Shown piece by piece: positions 44,385 through 53,979 of a DNA stretch of 64,000 nt. How positions within the stretch are numbered: position 1 is the stretch's first letter; every line of letters begins with the position of its first letter. The stretch is from Actinoplanes lobatus (lineage in GTDB: Bacteria; Actinomycetota; Actinomycetes; Mycobacteriales; Micromonosporaceae). The stretch covers positions 67,001 through 131,000 of the forward strand of contig NZ_JACHNC010000001.1 in assembly GCF_014205215.1 (NCBI RefSeq), read 5' to 3'. The translations under genes and the position numbers were made by a program. Below the pieces are notes generated by a model. It saw only the letters and a list, made by a program, of their open reading frames with translations, made no database searches and had not been told where the DNA came from.

Positions 44385-44957
44385 TCACCTGCCCGAGCTG
44401 AACAGGCCGGACCCGAAGACGCCCCGGCCGTGCGGGCTGTCCTTGACCGTGGGGGGCTTGGCGGCGTCGTACCACTCCGCGGAGCGGATCTGCTTCATCG
44501 CCTCCTTGCGGGCCGCGGCGTCGAGCCGGTCCAGGAAGAGCACACCCTCCAGGTGGTCGGTCTCGTGCTGCACGCAGCGGGCCATCAGACCGGTGCCGAC
44601 CAGCTGGACCGGGTCGCCGAACTCGTTGAAGCCGTTGGCCACGACGTTCTGCCGGCGCTTGGTGTCGATGTAGATCCCCGGGATGGACAGGCAGCCCTCC
44701 GGGCCGTCCTGCTCCTCCTCGTCGGGGAAGGAGAGCACCGGATTCACGATGTGCCCGACCACGTCGTCCACGTCGAAGCTGAACACGCGCAGACCGACAC
44801 CGAGCTGCGGGGCGGCCAGACCGGCGCCGCCCTCGTCCTGCATGGTCTCGATCAGGTCCTTCACCAGATTGCGCAGTTCCTTGTCGAAGTCGACGACGGC
44901 ATCGGCCGGGGTGCGCAGCACCGGATCACCGAAGAGACGGATGGGCTGGACGGTCAC
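44385..44957 (-). CDS. def: Peptide deformylase
   Basis: A 190-residue metalloprotease that removes the formyl group from nascent proteins. All three motifs are present: [21 protein letters not shown], and HETDH in [14 protein letters not shown], whose histidines and cysteine bind the metal. GTG at 44957 has AGGAG 8 nt upstream. The short C-terminal tail ([17 protein letters not shown]) is unusual but within family range. It is followed by fmt after 4 nt. Confidence 0.95.
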   Translation of the reverse strand: MTVQPIRLFGDPVLRTPADAVVDFDKELRNLVKDLIETMQDEGGAGLAAPQLGVGLRVFSFDVDDVVGHIVNPVLSFPDEEEQDGPEGCLSIPGIYIDTKRRQNVVANGFNEFGDPVQLVGTGLMARCVQHETDHLEGVLFLDRLDAAARKEAMKQIRSAEWYDAAKPPTVKDSPHGRGVFGSGLFSSGR

Positions 44958-45076
44958 GCGCGGAGACTCCTGACTCTGGTGGGCAGCACCTGCCCAGTCT
45001 ACGGAGTGACGCGCGCAACGCCGCGCGTGACAGCGGCCCGCGTTCGCGCCCCGGCCACCGGCGGCGGCTCGCCGGG

Positions 45077-47164
45077 TCAGAAGAGGTCGGCCGGGTCCAC
45101 CTGGATGCGGACCGGGAGGGCCGCCTTGCGGGCGCTGCGCACCCCGGCCGCCTCGTGCAGGGCGTGCGCCAGGTCGGCGGCCCGCGAGCGGGACACCCGC
45201 AGCAACATCCGTTCCTGCTCCTCGGGCGCCGGCACCGGGCCGAGGATCTCGGTCTCCTCCGGCAGCCGGGCCAGCGACAGCAGCTCGGCCACCGCGGCCG
45301 CCTGGCCGGTCACGCTCGCCATCCGCGCGGCCGGTGGAAAGCCCAGGTCACGGCGCTCGGCGAGTTCACGGGCCGCGAACCAGCCGGGATCCCACCGCAG
45401 CAGCGCCTGCACCGGGGCGAGCGCCCCGTCCGCCACCACCACGACCCGGCCGCCGTCCGGGGCGGAACGGGCCAGCGCCGCCGCGTTCAGCCAGCGGCGC
45501 ATGGTCTCCTCGGCGGCGCGCAGGTCGGCCCGGCTGAGCAGGGCCCAGGTGTCCAGCAGCAGCACGGCGCCGAAGCCGCCCTCGGCCACCGGCTCGGCCC
45601 CCGGGGTCGCCACCACCAGGGCCGGCGCGGCGGGAACCGTGTCCAGCACCTCGTCCCGCCCGGAGGTGCGCACCGGGACCCCGGCGAACGCCCGCCCCAG
45701 CTCCTCGGCGGTCCGCCGGGCCCCGATCACCGAGGCGCGCAGCCGCTGCTCACCGCAGGCCGGGCAGCGGAACGCCGCGGCCGCCCGCGCGCACCAGTGA
45801 CAGACCGGGACGTCCCGCGCTCCCGGCAGGCCCAGCGGCCCGGAGCACTTCGGGCAGCGTGCCGGGGTGCGGCACTCGGCGCACGCCACCGAGGGCAGAT
45901 AGCCGCGGCGGGGCACCTGCACCAGCACCGGAGCGCCCGCCTGCAACGCCTGCCGGGCCGCCTGCCAGGCCACGCTCGGCAGCCGGGCGGTGACCGCCCC
46001 CGGGTCACGGGCCAGCTGCGGGTCGTCGCCGGTCGGCGAGATGATCGGCGACCGGCGCCGCAGCGTCATCCGCTCGGCGGCGATCTCCCGCGCCCAGCCG
46101 GTCTCCAGCAGCAACTGCCCCTCACCGGTACGCGCGAAGCCCGCCACCAGCACCGCACAGTCCGCCAGCCGCGCCCGGGTGAGCAGCACGTCCCGCGCGT
46201 GCGGGTAGGGCGCCCGCGGCTCGGCGTGCAGATCGTCCCCGTCGTCCCAGATGACCACGAGCCCCAGGTCGGGCACCGGCGCCCACATCGCGGCGCGGGT
46301 GCCCACCACCACCGGCACCTGATGACGGCCGGCGGCGAGGAACCGCCTGTACCGTTCGGCGGGCCCGAGCGCCGCGTTCAGCGCGACGTGCCGCCCCTCG
46401 CCCAGCACCGCGAGCAGCGCCCGGTCGGCCCGCTCCAGATCACGCGCGTCGGCGACGACGATCACCACACCGCGCCCACCGCGGACCGTCGCCGCGGCCG
46501 CCTCCGCGATGCGAAGCGCCCAGTCCTCCCCCGGCAGCGCCGACCAGACCGCCCGCGCGGGCCGCCGGTCCGTCAGCGCCCGCAGATAGCCCGGTCCGGC
46601 CGGATACGCATCCCACCCGCCCGCCACGGGCTCTCGAACCTCGGCCCACTCTCGCGCCGGGTTTCCCGCGTCCACTGCAGCGGCCTGCTCCGGCACGCCC
46701 TCGTCCGCGGCCGACCCCCGCCCGGACGGCGCGTCATCACCCGATCCGGCCTCAGCCGCCGCTGGCGAACCGGCCACAGCCTGGCTCTCCACCCGGGCGT
46801 GGCGGGGTGGAACCGCGAGCCGGAGGACATCAGCCAGATTGCCCGCGTAACGATCGGCCACCGCACGGGCCAGCCGGGCGATCTCCGGGTCGAGCACGCG
46901 TTCGGGGGACACCACCTTCTCCAGGTAGGCCAGCTTGCCGTCGTGCTCCGAGGACTCGGCCCGGCCCAGCAGGAAGCCGCTCACCAGCTGCCCGGCGAAC
47001 CGGACCTTGACCCGCACACCGGGCTGGGCCGCCTCGTCGTCGGCCGCGGAGACCAGGTAGTCGAACGGGCGGTCGAGATGCGCCAGCGGCATGTCGACGC
47101 ACACCCGTGCGATCGGCAGCCGCTCAGCCGGCTCCCGATCGGCACGCACTCCCCTGGTCCCCAT
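45077..47164 (-). CDS. priA: PriA-like primosomal protein without helicase motifs
   Basis: A 695-residue protein. The N-terminal DNA-binding domain is clear (LPIARVCVDMPLAHLDRPFD, PGVRVKVRFAGQLVSGFLLG). So is the zinc region with eight cysteines (CAECRTPARCPKCS, CHWCARAAAAFRCPACGE), and the C-terminal region (FPPAARMASVTGQAA). The usual Walker A site is replaced by ALPGEDWALR and the DEEH-type Walker B by VVIWDDGDD. So helicase activity is unlikely, though the zinc and DNA-binding parts are intact; I recall this form from other actinobacteria. ATG at 47164. Confidence 0.88.
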   Translation of the reverse strand: MGTRGVRADREPAERLPIARVCVDMPLAHLDRPFDYLVSAADDEAAQPGVRVKVRFAGQLVSGFLLGRAESSEHDGKLAYLEKVVSPERVLDPEIARLARAVADRYAGNLADVLRLAVPPRHARVESQAVAGSPAAAEAGSGDDAPSGRGSAADEGVPEQAAAVDAGNPAREWAEVREPVAGGWDAYPAGPGYLRALTDRRPARAVWSALPGEDWALRIAEAAAATVRGGRGVVIVVADARDLERADRALLAVLGEGRHVALNAALGPAERYRRFLAAGRHQVPVVVGTRAAMWAPVPDLGLVVIWDDGDDLHAEPRAPYPHARDVLLTRARLADCAVLVAGFARTGEGQLLLETGWAREIAAERMTLRRRSPIISPTGDDPQLARDPGAVTARLPSVAWQAARQALQAGAPVLVQVPRRGYLPSVACAECRTPARCPKCSGPLGLPGARDVPVCHWCARAAAAFRCPACGEQRLRASVIGARRTAEELGRAFAGVPVRTSGRDEVLDTVPAAPALVVATPGAEPVAEGGFGAVLLLDTWALLSRADLRAAEETMRRWLNAAALARSAPDGGRVVVVADGALAPVQALLRWDPGWFAARELAERRDLGFPPAARMASVTGQAAAVAELLSLARLPEETEILGPVPAPEEQERMLLRVSRSRAADLAHALHEAAGVRSARKAALPVRIQVDPADLF

Positions 47165-47225
47165 CGCCGACCATTCTGCCCGGACCCCCTGACACTTCCG
47201 GCCGTCGCCGGGCCCGGCGTGAGGA

Positions 47226-47789
47226 TCAGTGGGTGAGGCAGCTGACGGTCTGGTGCCGGAGGTCGATCTCGACGATGTCCGGGAAGCGCAGATCCGCCCA
47301 GAAGCGGGCCGGATCGGTGGCCAGCTGGTAGCGGCTGGCCATCCACACGGTCGGGGCGAGGCCGTGGGTGCCGATGACGAGTGTCCGGTTCTGTTCGGCG
47401 GCGGCCGCCGCATGCCGGACCACGGCCGCGTCGAAGCGTTCGATCACCTGGTCGCGCGGCTCCCAGCCGTCGGGGCACTCGCCGCGGGCGTAGGCCAGCG
47501 CCGCCGAGTGGTAGCCCTCGTCGGTGAACCAGACGTGTGGCCGGTGCACCTCGGCCAGGCCGGGGTCGGTCGCCACCCGCTGCGCCCCGGCGATCTCCTG
47601 CATGGTCTGTGCGGCCTTCGGCTCGGGGCTGGCCACGTAGTACGCCGGATGGCACACGTGCAGCCGCATCAGGCGGGCCGCGACCCGGCTCTCCTGTGCC
47701 AGCTGCCACTGCTCCGCAGGCACGTTCGGATCGACCGCCGGCATCGCGTGCCGGACGACGATGACCCGCTCACCCTTGACGGCCGTCAT
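47226..47789 (-). CDS. Histidine phosphatase family protein
   Basis: A 187-residue protein. The catalytic histidine is in VIVVRHAMPAVDPNVPAEQW (RHA rather than RHG), a second conserved histidine in LVIGTHGLAP, and acidic residues in GLAEVHRP. Members hydrolyse phosphate esters or are phosphoglycerate mutase-like; the substrate is unknown. ATG at 47789 gives MTAVKGERVIVVRHAMP, the usual close spacing between start and RH. Open frame upstream lacks support. It lies between priA and metK, on its own. Confidence 0.8.
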   Translation of the reverse strand: MTAVKGERVIVVRHAMPAVDPNVPAEQWQLAQESRVAARLMRLHVCHPAYYVASPEPKAAQTMQEIAGAQRVATDPGLAEVHRPHVWFTDEGYHSAALAYARGECPDGWEPRDQVIERFDAAVVRHAAAAAEQNRTLVIGTHGLAPTVWMASRYQLATDPARFWADLRFPDIVEIDLRHQTVSCLTH

Positions 47790-47868
47790 CACGGAAGAGT
47801 AGCCGCCAGAACCACCCATGACTCTCATGCGAACGAACACGCAAAACAGGCCTCAGCGGATCAAGCAG

Positions 47869-47903
47869 AACGGCGCCCTCCCCGAAACGGGAAGGACGCC
47901 GTT
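47869..47903 (-). terminator. Hairpin after metK
   Basis: AACGGCG (from 47869) and CGCCGTT (to 47903) close a hairpin with CCTCC/GGAAGG-type inner pairing and a CGAAAC loop. It lies 14 nt past the metK stop on the minus strand; the following sequence has only a weak T-run. Confidence 0.6.
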
Positions 47904-47916
47904 CAGTAAAACCGGG

Positions 47917-49107
47917 TCAGGACGCGGCGTTCTTCAGGTCCTGGGCGCGGTCGGTGCTCTCCCACTTCAGGTCCGGCAGCTCGCGGCCGAAGTGGCCGTA
48001 GGCGGCGGTCTGCTGGTAGATCGGGCGGAGCAGGTCGAGGTCGCGGATGATCGCGGCCGGGCGCAGGTCGAAGACCTCGTTGATGGCCTTCTCGATCCGC
48101 TCGACCGGCACGTTCTCGGTGCCGAACGTCTCGACGAACAGCGAGACCGGGTGGGCCTTGCCGATCGCGTAGGCGACCTGGATCTCGCAGCGCTCGGCCA
48201 GACCGGCGGCCACCACGTTCTTGGCGACCCAGCGGGTGGCGTACGCCGCGGAGCGGTCCACCTTGGACGGGTCCTTGCCGGAGAACGCGCCACCACCGTG
48301 CCGGGCGTAGCCGCCGTAGGTGTCCACAATGATCTTCCGGCCGGTCAGGCCGGCGTCACCCATCGGGCCACCGATCTCGAAACGGCCGGTCGGGTTGACC
48401 AGCAGCCGGTAGCCGTCGGTGTCCAGGCCGAGACCCTCCAGCTCCGGCGCGATCACGTGCTCCCGGACGTCCGGGGTGAGCAGCGATTCGAGGGAGATGT
48501 CGGCGGCGTGCTGCGACGACACGACGACCGTGTTCAGGCGGACCGGGCGCAGGCCGTCGTACTCGATGGTGACCTGGGTCTTGCCGTCCGGGCGCAGGTA
48601 GGGGATCGTGCCGTCCTTGCGGGCGGCGGACAGGCGCCGGGCCAGCCGGTGCGCCAGCGCGATCGGCAGCGGCATCAGCTCGGGCGTCTCCGAGCAGGCG
48701 AAACCGAACATCATGCCCTGGTCGCCGGCACCCTGCGAGTCCAGGACGTGGTCGGAGTCACCCTCACGCAGCTCGATGGCGCTGTCGACGCCCTGCGCGA
48801 TGTCCGGCGACTGCGAGCCGATCGACACGCTCACGCCACAGGAGGCGCCGTCGAAGCCCTTCTTCGACGAGTCGTAGCCGATGTTCAGGATGGTGTCGCG
48901 CACGATCTTGGGGATGTCGGCGTAGGCCTGGGTGGTGACCTCACCCGCCACGTGCACCTGGCCGGTGGTGATCAGGGTCTCCACCGCGACACGGCTACGC
49001 GGATCCTGCGCGAGCAGGGCGTCGAGAATCCCGTCGCTGATCTGGTCAGCGATCTTGTCCGGGTGGCCTTCCGTGACCGACTCGGAGGTGAACAGGCGGC
49101 GTGCCAC
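47917..49107 (-). CDS. metK: S-adenosylmethionine synthase
   Basis: A 396-residue enzyme making SAM from methionine and ATP. Conserved blocks: [36 protein letters not shown], and the P-loop-like [19 protein letters not shown], then [20 protein letters not shown]. The GTG at 49107 has GAGGAG 4 nt upstream, so it is preferred over longer frames. No SAM riboswitch is present in the 45-bp gap to coaBC. The product feeds BioA, encoded nearby, which uses SAM as amino donor. Confidence 0.97.
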   Translation of the reverse strand: MARRLFTSESVTEGHPDKIADQISDGILDALLAQDPRSRVAVETLITTGQVHVAGEVTTQAYADIPKIVRDTILNIGYDSSKKGFDGASCGVSVSIGSQSPDIAQGVDSAIELREGDSDHVLDSQGAGDQGMMFGFACSETPELMPLPIALAHRLARRLSAARKDGTIPYLRPDGKTQVTIEYDGLRPVRLNTVVVSSQHAADISLESLLTPDVREHVIAPELEGLGLDTDGYRLLVNPTGRFEIGGPMGDAGLTGRKIIVDTYGGYARHGGGAFSGKDPSKVDRSAAYATRWVAKNVVAAGLAERCEIQVAYAIGKAHPVSLFVETFGTENVPVERIEKAINEVFDLRPAAIIRDLDLLRPIYQQTAAYGHFGRELPDLKWESTDRAQDLKNAAS

Positions 49108-49152
49108 GGTGCTCCTCAGATTTGTCGAATACAACGTAACGCGGAAGTGTAG

Positions 49153-50370
49153 TCAGGGTCGCCGAGCGTCCCGGACCTGGGCTTCCAAGCGGGTGGCGAC
49201 TTGATCGAAAATCATATCGGCCACATCGTCTTTGGGTAGTTCCCCATGAGTGGCGGTGAAACCGTCCGCACCCAGCAGGGTGACGGTGTTGCGGTCCTGC
49301 CCGAAGACCCGGTCGACGCCCACTTCATTGACGACGATCAGGTCGGCGCGCTTGCGGGCGAGCTTGCCGCGGGCGTTCTCCAGGGCGTCCTGGGTCTCTG
49401 CCGCGAAGACGACGAGCACCTGGCCGGGCAGCTTGTTGGCACCCAGTTCAGCGGCTATGTCCGGGTTCGTCACGAGATGGATGGCATCTGGCGTACCCGC
49501 GTCTGTTTTCTTGATTTTCTGCTCGGCGACCGACGCCGGGCGGAAGTCGGCCGGAGCCGCGGCCATGACCACGACGTCGGCGGAGCCGGCGGCCTCGACC
49601 GTCGCCTTGCGCAACTCCTCGGTGGTCCCCACACGGATGAGATCGGCACCGGCGGGCTCCGGTAACGCGACGTTGGCTGAGATGAGCGTCACCCTCGCGC
49701 CGCGCGCGACCGCGGCGCGGGCCAGCGCGTACCCCTGCTTGCCCGAGGACCGGTTGCCCAGGAACCGGACCGGGTCGAGCGGCTCGCGGGTCCCTCCGGC
49801 GGTGACCACCACATGGCGTCCGGCAAGATCAAGATCAACACCCCGGCGGAGTACGCGCAGAGCGATCTCGAAGATCGAGGACGGCTCCGGCAGCCGCCCC
49901 TTGCCGGTGTCCTTACCGGTGAGCCGGCCGACCGCGGGCTCGATCACCACGGCGCCGCGCTCCCGCAGGGTCGCCACGTTGGCGCGGGTGGCCGGGTTGT
50001 CCCACATCTCGGTGTGCATGGCCGGCGCGTAGACGACCGGGCAGGTGGCCGTGAGCAGGGTGTTGGTGAGCAGGTCGTCGGCGATGCCGTGCGCCGCCTT
50101 GGCCAGCAGGTCGGCGGTGGCCGGAGCGACCACGACCAGCTCGGCGGCCCGGCCGATACGCACGTGCGGCACCTCGTGGACGTCGTCCCACACCCCGGTG
50201 GCGACCGGCCGCCCGGAGAGCGCCGACCAGGTCGGCTCGCCGACGAACTTGAGCGCCGCATCGGTGGGCACCACCCGCACGCCGTGACCGGACTCGGTGA
50301 ACAGACGGAGCAGCTCACAGGCCTTGTAGGCGGCGATGCCCCCGCCGACCCCCAGGACGATCTCGGTCAC
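49153..50370 (-). CDS. coaBC: Bifunctional phosphopantothenoylcysteine decarboxylase / synthase
   Basis: A 405-residue two-domain protein for two steps of coenzyme A synthesis. The N-terminal flavin domain (VLGVGGGIAAYKACELLRLF) has the motif PAMHTEMW where many bacteria have PAMNxxMW, and RLTGKDTGKGRLP where E. coli has a cysteine (ACGD). The C-terminal CoaB part has VVTAGGTREPLDPVRFLGNR, SSGKQGYALA and EQKIKKTDAG. The H for N and lost Cys may be the actinobacterial form; I could not check. Start GTG/ATG at 50370 follows the rpoZ hairpin. Confidence 0.93.
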   Translation of the reverse strand: MTEIVLGVGGGIAAYKACELLRLFTESGHGVRVVPTDAALKFVGEPTWSALSGRPVATGVWDDVHEVPHVRIGRAAELVVVAPATADLLAKAAHGIADDLLTNTLLTATCPVVYAPAMHTEMWDNPATRANVATLRERGAVVIEPAVGRLTGKDTGKGRLPEPSSIFEIALRVLRRGVDLDLAGRHVVVTAGGTREPLDPVRFLGNRSSGKQGYALARAAVARGARVTLISANVALPEPAGADLIRVGTTEELRKATVEAAGSADVVVMAAAPADFRPASVAEQKIKKTDAGTPDAIHLVTNPDIAAELGANKLPGQVLVVFAAETQDALENARGKLARKRADLIVVNEVGVDRVFGQDRNTVTLLGADGFTATHGELPKDDVADMIFDQVATRLEAQVRDARRP

Positions 50371-50392
50371 CGTGCCCCCTCGGACAGCAAGC

Positions 50393-50425
50393 GGTCCCGC
50401 ACCCGGAGACTCCGGACGCGGGACC
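50393..50425 (-). terminator. Hairpin after rpoZ
   Basis: GGTCCCGC (50393-50400) pairs with GCGGGACC (50418-50425), with an inner CCGGAG/CTCCGG stem. It lies between rpoZ and coaBC. There is no T-run, so it may only weaken read-through. Confidence 0.6.
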
Positions 50426-50440
50426 AGATGAACTAGACGA

Positions 50441-50704
50441 TCAGGGCTGGTCGGTCGCTTCGGCCGTCAGCAGCCCCGCGTTGATCTCCCGCATCGCGAT
50501 GGACAGCGGCTTCTCCTGCGGGGTGGTCTCGACCAGGGGGCCGACGTACTCGAGCAGACCCTCACCCAGCTGGCTGTAGTAGGCGTTGACCTGGCGGGCG
50601 CGCTTGGCCGCGAAGATCACCAGCGAGTACTTCGACGAGGTCTTGTCGAGCAGCTCGTCGATGGGGGGATTGGTGATGCCTTCGGGGTTCGCGATGGTTC
50701 CCAC
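50441..50704 (-). CDS. rpoZ: RNA polymerase omega subunit
   Basis: An 87-residue omega subunit that helps fold beta-prime. It has the family blocks [40 protein letters not shown] and [17 protein letters not shown] at 50704 is about 10 nt after AAGGA. It follows gmk by 12 nt, a gmk-rpoZ-coaBC-metK order I recall in Mycobacterium. Confidence 0.93.
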   Translation of the reverse strand: MGTIANPEGITNPPIDELLDKTSSKYSLVIFAAKRARQVNAYYSQLGEGLLEYVGPLVETTPQEKPLSIAMREINAGLLTAEATDQP

Positions 50705-50716
50705 GTTGGAAGATCC

Positions 50717-51325
50717 TTAATGCTCGTGAGCTGGTGTGGCCGGCGTCAGGTATGACGAACCGAGCAATCCTACCAGCTCATCCGCGGCCCTCTCGACGAA
50801 GTCGTTGACCACGGTGACGTCGAACTCCGCCTCGGCGGCCAGTTCCTCGTCGGCGTGCGCGAGACGGCGCTTGATCGTCTCCTCGTCGTCGGTGCCCCGG
50901 CCGATCAGGCGGCGCTGGAGCTCGTCGACACTCGGTGGGGCGAGGAAGACCAGGCGGGCCTCCGGCATCGCGGCTCGCACCTGACGGGCGCCCTGGAGGT
51001 CGATCTTCAGCAAAACGGGCCGGCCCTGCTGGAGCCAGCCCTCGACCTGCGCGCGGGGGGTTCCGTACAGGTTGCCCGCGAATTCCGCCCACTCCAGGAG
51101 CTGATCGCCGTCGATCAGACGCTGGAACTCGGACCTGGTCACAAAGTGGTAGTGCTCGCCGTCGGTCTCGTAGTCGCGTTTCTTACGTGTTGTCACCGAC
51201 ACCGAGAGTCTGATCCACGGCGAGCGCAGCCGGATCAGCTCGATCACACTGTCCTTCCCGACCCCGGAGGGGCCGGAGAGGACAGTGAGGCGGGCTGCCG
51301 GCTGCGCGTCGTCATCCATGCTCAC
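50717..51325 (-). CDS. gmk: Guanylate kinase
   Basis: A 202-residue GMP kinase. The P-loop is GPSGVGKDS, where most members have GKST/S. GMP-binding residues lie in [20 protein letters not shown], and [27 protein letters not shown] and [10 protein letters not shown] follow. I used GTG at 51325 (AGGA about 8 nt upstream); ATG at 51319 is 2 codons further in. It lies between mihF and rpoZ. Confidence 0.94.
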   Translation of the reverse strand: MSMDDDAQPAARLTVLSGPSGVGKDSVIELIRLRSPWIRLSVSVTTRKKRDYETDGEHYHFVTRSEFQRLIDGDQLLEWAEFAGNLYGTPRAQVEGWLQQGRPVLLKIDLQGARQVRAAMPEARLVFLAPPSVDELQRRLIGRGTDDEETIKRRLAHADEELAAEAEFDVTVVNDFVERAADELVGLLGSSYLTPATPAHEH

Positions 51326-51351
51326 GGCTCATTCCTACACGAGCCGGTGAG

Positions 51352-51669
51352 TCAGTTCGCAGCGAACTCCCCCAGGAGGGCCTTACGCTGCTGGTCGCCG
51401 AGACCCCGGAGCCGGCGGCTCTCGGCGATCTTCAGCTTCTCCATGATCTGGGTCGCGCGGATCTTGCCGATGCCCGGCAGCGCCTGAAGCACAGCCGAGA
51501 CCTTCAGCTTGCCGACGACCTCGTCGCCCTCCGCGCGGTCGAGCACGGCGGCGAGGGTGGTCTTGCCGGACTTGAGCTGTTCCTTCAGCTCGGCCCGAGC
51601 CTTGCGAACTTCCGCGGCCTTCTCCAGCGCGGCAGCGCGCTGCTCGGGGCTCAGTGACGGGAGCGGCAC
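51352..51669 (-). CDS. mihF: Actinobacterial integration host factor (mIHF)
   Basis: A 105-residue nucleoid protein of the actinobacterial mIHF family, unrelated to E. coli IHF. It has LSPEQRAAALEKAAEVRKAR, AELKEQLKSGKTTLAAVLD, then a helix-two-turn-helix region (VSAVLQALPGIGKIRATQIM, EKLKIAESRRLRGLG). It binds DNA without strong sequence preference and helps phage integration and chromosome compaction. GTG at 51669 has GAGGAG 5 nt upstream. It is next to gmk. Confidence 0.92.
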   Translation of the reverse strand: MPLPSLSPEQRAAALEKAAEVRKARAELKEQLKSGKTTLAAVLDRAEGDEVVGKLKVSAVLQALPGIGKIRATQIMEKLKIAESRRLRGLGDQQRKALLGEFAAN

Positions 51670-51738
51670 CAGTTCTCCTCAGGTCCCTTACGCGGCGGTA
51701 GTTCAATACCGGCGCTTCTGTGAAACGTGGTGTGCCAT

Positions 51739-51761
51739 GGAACCAAAGGGGCATTGGTTCC
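51739..51761 (-). other. Hairpin in the mihF upstream region
   Basis: GGAACCAA (51739-51746) pairs with TTGGTTCC (51754-51761) around a 7-nt loop, between the pyrF stop and the mihF start. It could end pyr-operon transcripts or lie in the mihF leader. Confidence 0.5.
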
Positions 51762-51852
51762 CGGCGCCGGGAAAACTAGCGGTCAAACACGGTTTCGGCA
51801 ACGTGGGGGTACCCCGGGCCAAGCTCTTCGGGAGCCTGGTAAGCAGGCCGTT

Positions 51853-52683
51853 TCACCCGAGCGCGGCGCGCACACCGGCCAGAACACGGTCCGTCGCGGA
51901 CCGCAATCCGGCGATCTCCGGACCCGCGGAGAGAACCTCGCGTGAGTACGACGGCAACACGTTGTGCAGGCTTTCGCCGAAGACCGCGCGCAGGTCATCG
52001 GGCGTTCCGCCCTGCGCTCCCAGGCCCGGAGCGAGCAGCGGACCGTTGACCTTCGAGAGGTCGTGGCCGGTGTCGCCGATCGTCGCGCCGACCACGAGGC
52101 CGAGACTGCCGAGCGGCTTCGCACCCGCGTTGACCTGGGAAATCTCGTCGATGACCGTTTGCGCGACGGTTTTTCCACCGCCCGCGACGGCGTGCTGAAC
52201 GGTCGGGCCCTCGGGGTTCGAGGTCAGCGCCAGAACGAAGACGCCACCTCCGTGAGCGGCCGCCAGGTCGAACGCCGGCTGCAGAGATCCCACTCCGAGA
52301 TAGGGACTCACAGTAATCGCGTCGGAACAGAGAGTACTCGCCGGATTCAGGTAGGCGTCGGCGTAGGCGGCCATCGTCGAGCCGATGTCGCCCCGCTTCA
52401 CGTCCAGGAGAACAAGAGCCCCGGCCTCTCGGGACTGTCGGATAGTTGACTCAAGAACAGCGACGCCACGTGACCCAAATCTCTCAAAAAACGCGGACTG
52501 TGGTTTCAGAACAGCCACCCGATCGGCCAGCGCGTCGACCACCGTACGGGCGAAGCGTTCCAGGCCGGCGATGTCGTCCGAGAGGCCCCAGCGGGCCAGC
52601 AGAGAGGCGTGCGGATCGATGCCGACGCAGAGCGGACCACGCTCCGCGACCGCCCGGTGCAGTCGTTCGCCGAAGGTCTCCAT
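51853..52683 (-). CDS. pyrF: Orotidine 5'-phosphate decarboxylase
   Basis: The 276-residue enzyme of the last UMP step. It opens METFGERLHRAVAERGPLCV, GIDPHASLLARWGL and has the catalytic DVKRGDIGSTMAAYADAYL, then SPYLGVGSLQPAF and a C-terminal loop with VVGATIGDTGHDLSKV, LLAPGLGAQGG. This length and motif set match the type 2 PyrF group. ATG at 52683. It lies 18 nt after bioA and is the last gene of the pyr operon before mihF. Confidence 0.93.
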   Translation of the reverse strand: METFGERLHRAVAERGPLCVGIDPHASLLARWGLSDDIAGLERFARTVVDALADRVAVLKPQSAFFERFGSRGVAVLESTIRQSREAGALVLLDVKRGDIGSTMAAYADAYLNPASTLCSDAITVSPYLGVGSLQPAFDLAAAHGGGVFVLALTSNPEGPTVQHAVAGGGKTVAQTVIDEISQVNAGAKPLGSLGLVVGATIGDTGHDLSKVNGPLLAPGLGAQGGTPDDLRAVFGESLHNVLPSYSREVLSAGPEIAGLRSATDRVLAGVRAALG

Positions 52684-52701
52684 AGTTTTCCCTCTTCCGT
52701 G

Positions 52702-53979
52702 TCAGCCGGCCGCCGCCGCGGACGCGATCCCCGCGGCGATACGGGCCACGTCGGCGTCGCCCGTCACGAACGGCGGCATGGTGTAGATCAGGTCCCGGAA
52801 CGGGCGCAGCCAGACGCCCTCGGCGACCGCCGCGGCGGTCGCCTTCGCCACGTCCACGTCGTGGTCGAGCTGGACGACGCCGATCGCGCCCAGGACACGC
52901 ACGTCCGCGACCCCGCGCGCCCCGCGAAGCGGCTCCAGGCCGTCCGTGAGAGCTTTCTCGATCATCGGTACGCGCTCCGCCCACCCGCCCGCGCGCAGGA
53001 GGCTCAGGGACGCTCCGGCGACCGCACAGGCCAGCGGGTTGCCCATGAAGGTCGGGCCGTGCGCCAGCCCGCCACCCTCGCCCGCCGAGATCGCCTCCGC
53101 CACCGCGCCGGTGCACAGCGTCGCCGCCAGGGTCAGGTACCCGCCGGTGAGCGCCTTGCCCAGGCACATGATGTCCGGGCTCACGCGTGCGTGGTCGGCC
53201 CCGAAGAACAGCCCGGTCCGGCCGAACCCGGTGGCGATCTCGTCGAAGATCAGGAAGATCCCGTGCGCGGCCGTGACCTCGCGCAGCACCCGCAGGTACC
53301 CCGGATGGTGGAACCGCATCCCGCCCGCGCCCTGCACCACCGGCTCGACGATCACGGCGGCGATCTCGCCGGCGTGCCGCTCGATCATGTCGGTCAGCCC
53401 GGTGGCGTAGCCCTCGTCCCACTCCGCCGGAGGCGGGCCCGCGAAGATCTGCCGGGGCAGCACCCCGGTCCAGAGCGAGTGCATGCCGCCGACCGGGTCG
53501 CAGACGCTCATCGGGTGGAAGGTGTCGCCGTGATAGCCACCCCGCCAGGTCGCCAGGCGCTGTCGGCCCGGCCGGCCCAGCGCCCGCTGCGCCTGCAACG
53601 CCATCTTGATCGCCACCTCGACGGCGATCGAGCCGGAGTCGCAGAGGAACACGTGCTCCAGGCCCGCCGGGGTGAGCTCGACCAGCTCGGCGGCGAGGCG
53701 GACGGCCGGCTCGTGGGTGAGGCCGCCGAACATCACATGGCTCATCCGCCCGGCCTGGTCCGCCAGCGCCGCGTCGAGAGCCGGGTGCCGGTAGCCGTGG
53801 ATCGCCGCCCACCAGGACGACATCCCGTCGATCAGCTCCCGGCCGTCGGCGAGCCGCAGCCGGACGCCCTCGGCGCTCTCCACCAGGTAGGGCTCGCTCC
53901 GGCCGGGCATCGGCCCGTAGGGGTGCCAGACGTGCGCCCGGTCGAGCGCCATCAGGTCGCGCTCGGCCGGGCTCGTCAC
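52702..53979 (-). CDS. bioA: Adenosylmethionine-8-amino-7-oxononanoate aminotransferase
   Basis: A 425-residue PLP aminotransferase of biotin synthesis that uses SAM as amino donor. The BioA hallmark HVWHPYGPM is near the start. PLP-site elements include [19 protein letters not shown], the aspartate of [12 protein letters not shown], and the Schiff-base lysine in [17 protein letters not shown]. The GTG at 53979 overlaps the pyrD stop by 4 nt (GTGA), so it is co-translated with pyrD although it belongs to another pathway. No other bio gene is in the window. Confidence 0.92.
   Translation of the reverse strand: MTSPAERDLMALDRAHVWHPYGPMPGRSEPYLVESAEGVRLRLADGRELIDGMSSWWAAIHGYRHPALDAALADQAGRMSHVMFGGLTHEPAVRLAAELVELTPAGLEHVFLCDSGSIAVEVAIKMALQAQRALGRPGRQRLATWRGGYHGDTFHPMSVCDPVGGMHSLWTGVLPRQIFAGPPPAEWDEGYATGLTDMIERHAGEIAAVIVEPVVQGAGGMRFHHPGYLRVLREVTAAHGIFLIFDEIATGFGRTGLFFGADHARVSPDIMCLGKALTGGYLTLAATLCTGAVAEAISAGEGGGLAHGPTFMGNPLACAVAGASLSLLRAGGWAERVPMIEKALTDGLEPLRGARGVADVRVLGAIGVVQLDHDVDVAKATAAAVAEGVWLRPFRDLIYTMPPFVTGDADVARIAAGIASAAAAG

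Noticed and set aside
49108..49152. SAM riboswitch for metK
   Set aside because: Only 45 bp lie upstream, too short, and no aptamer core is present.
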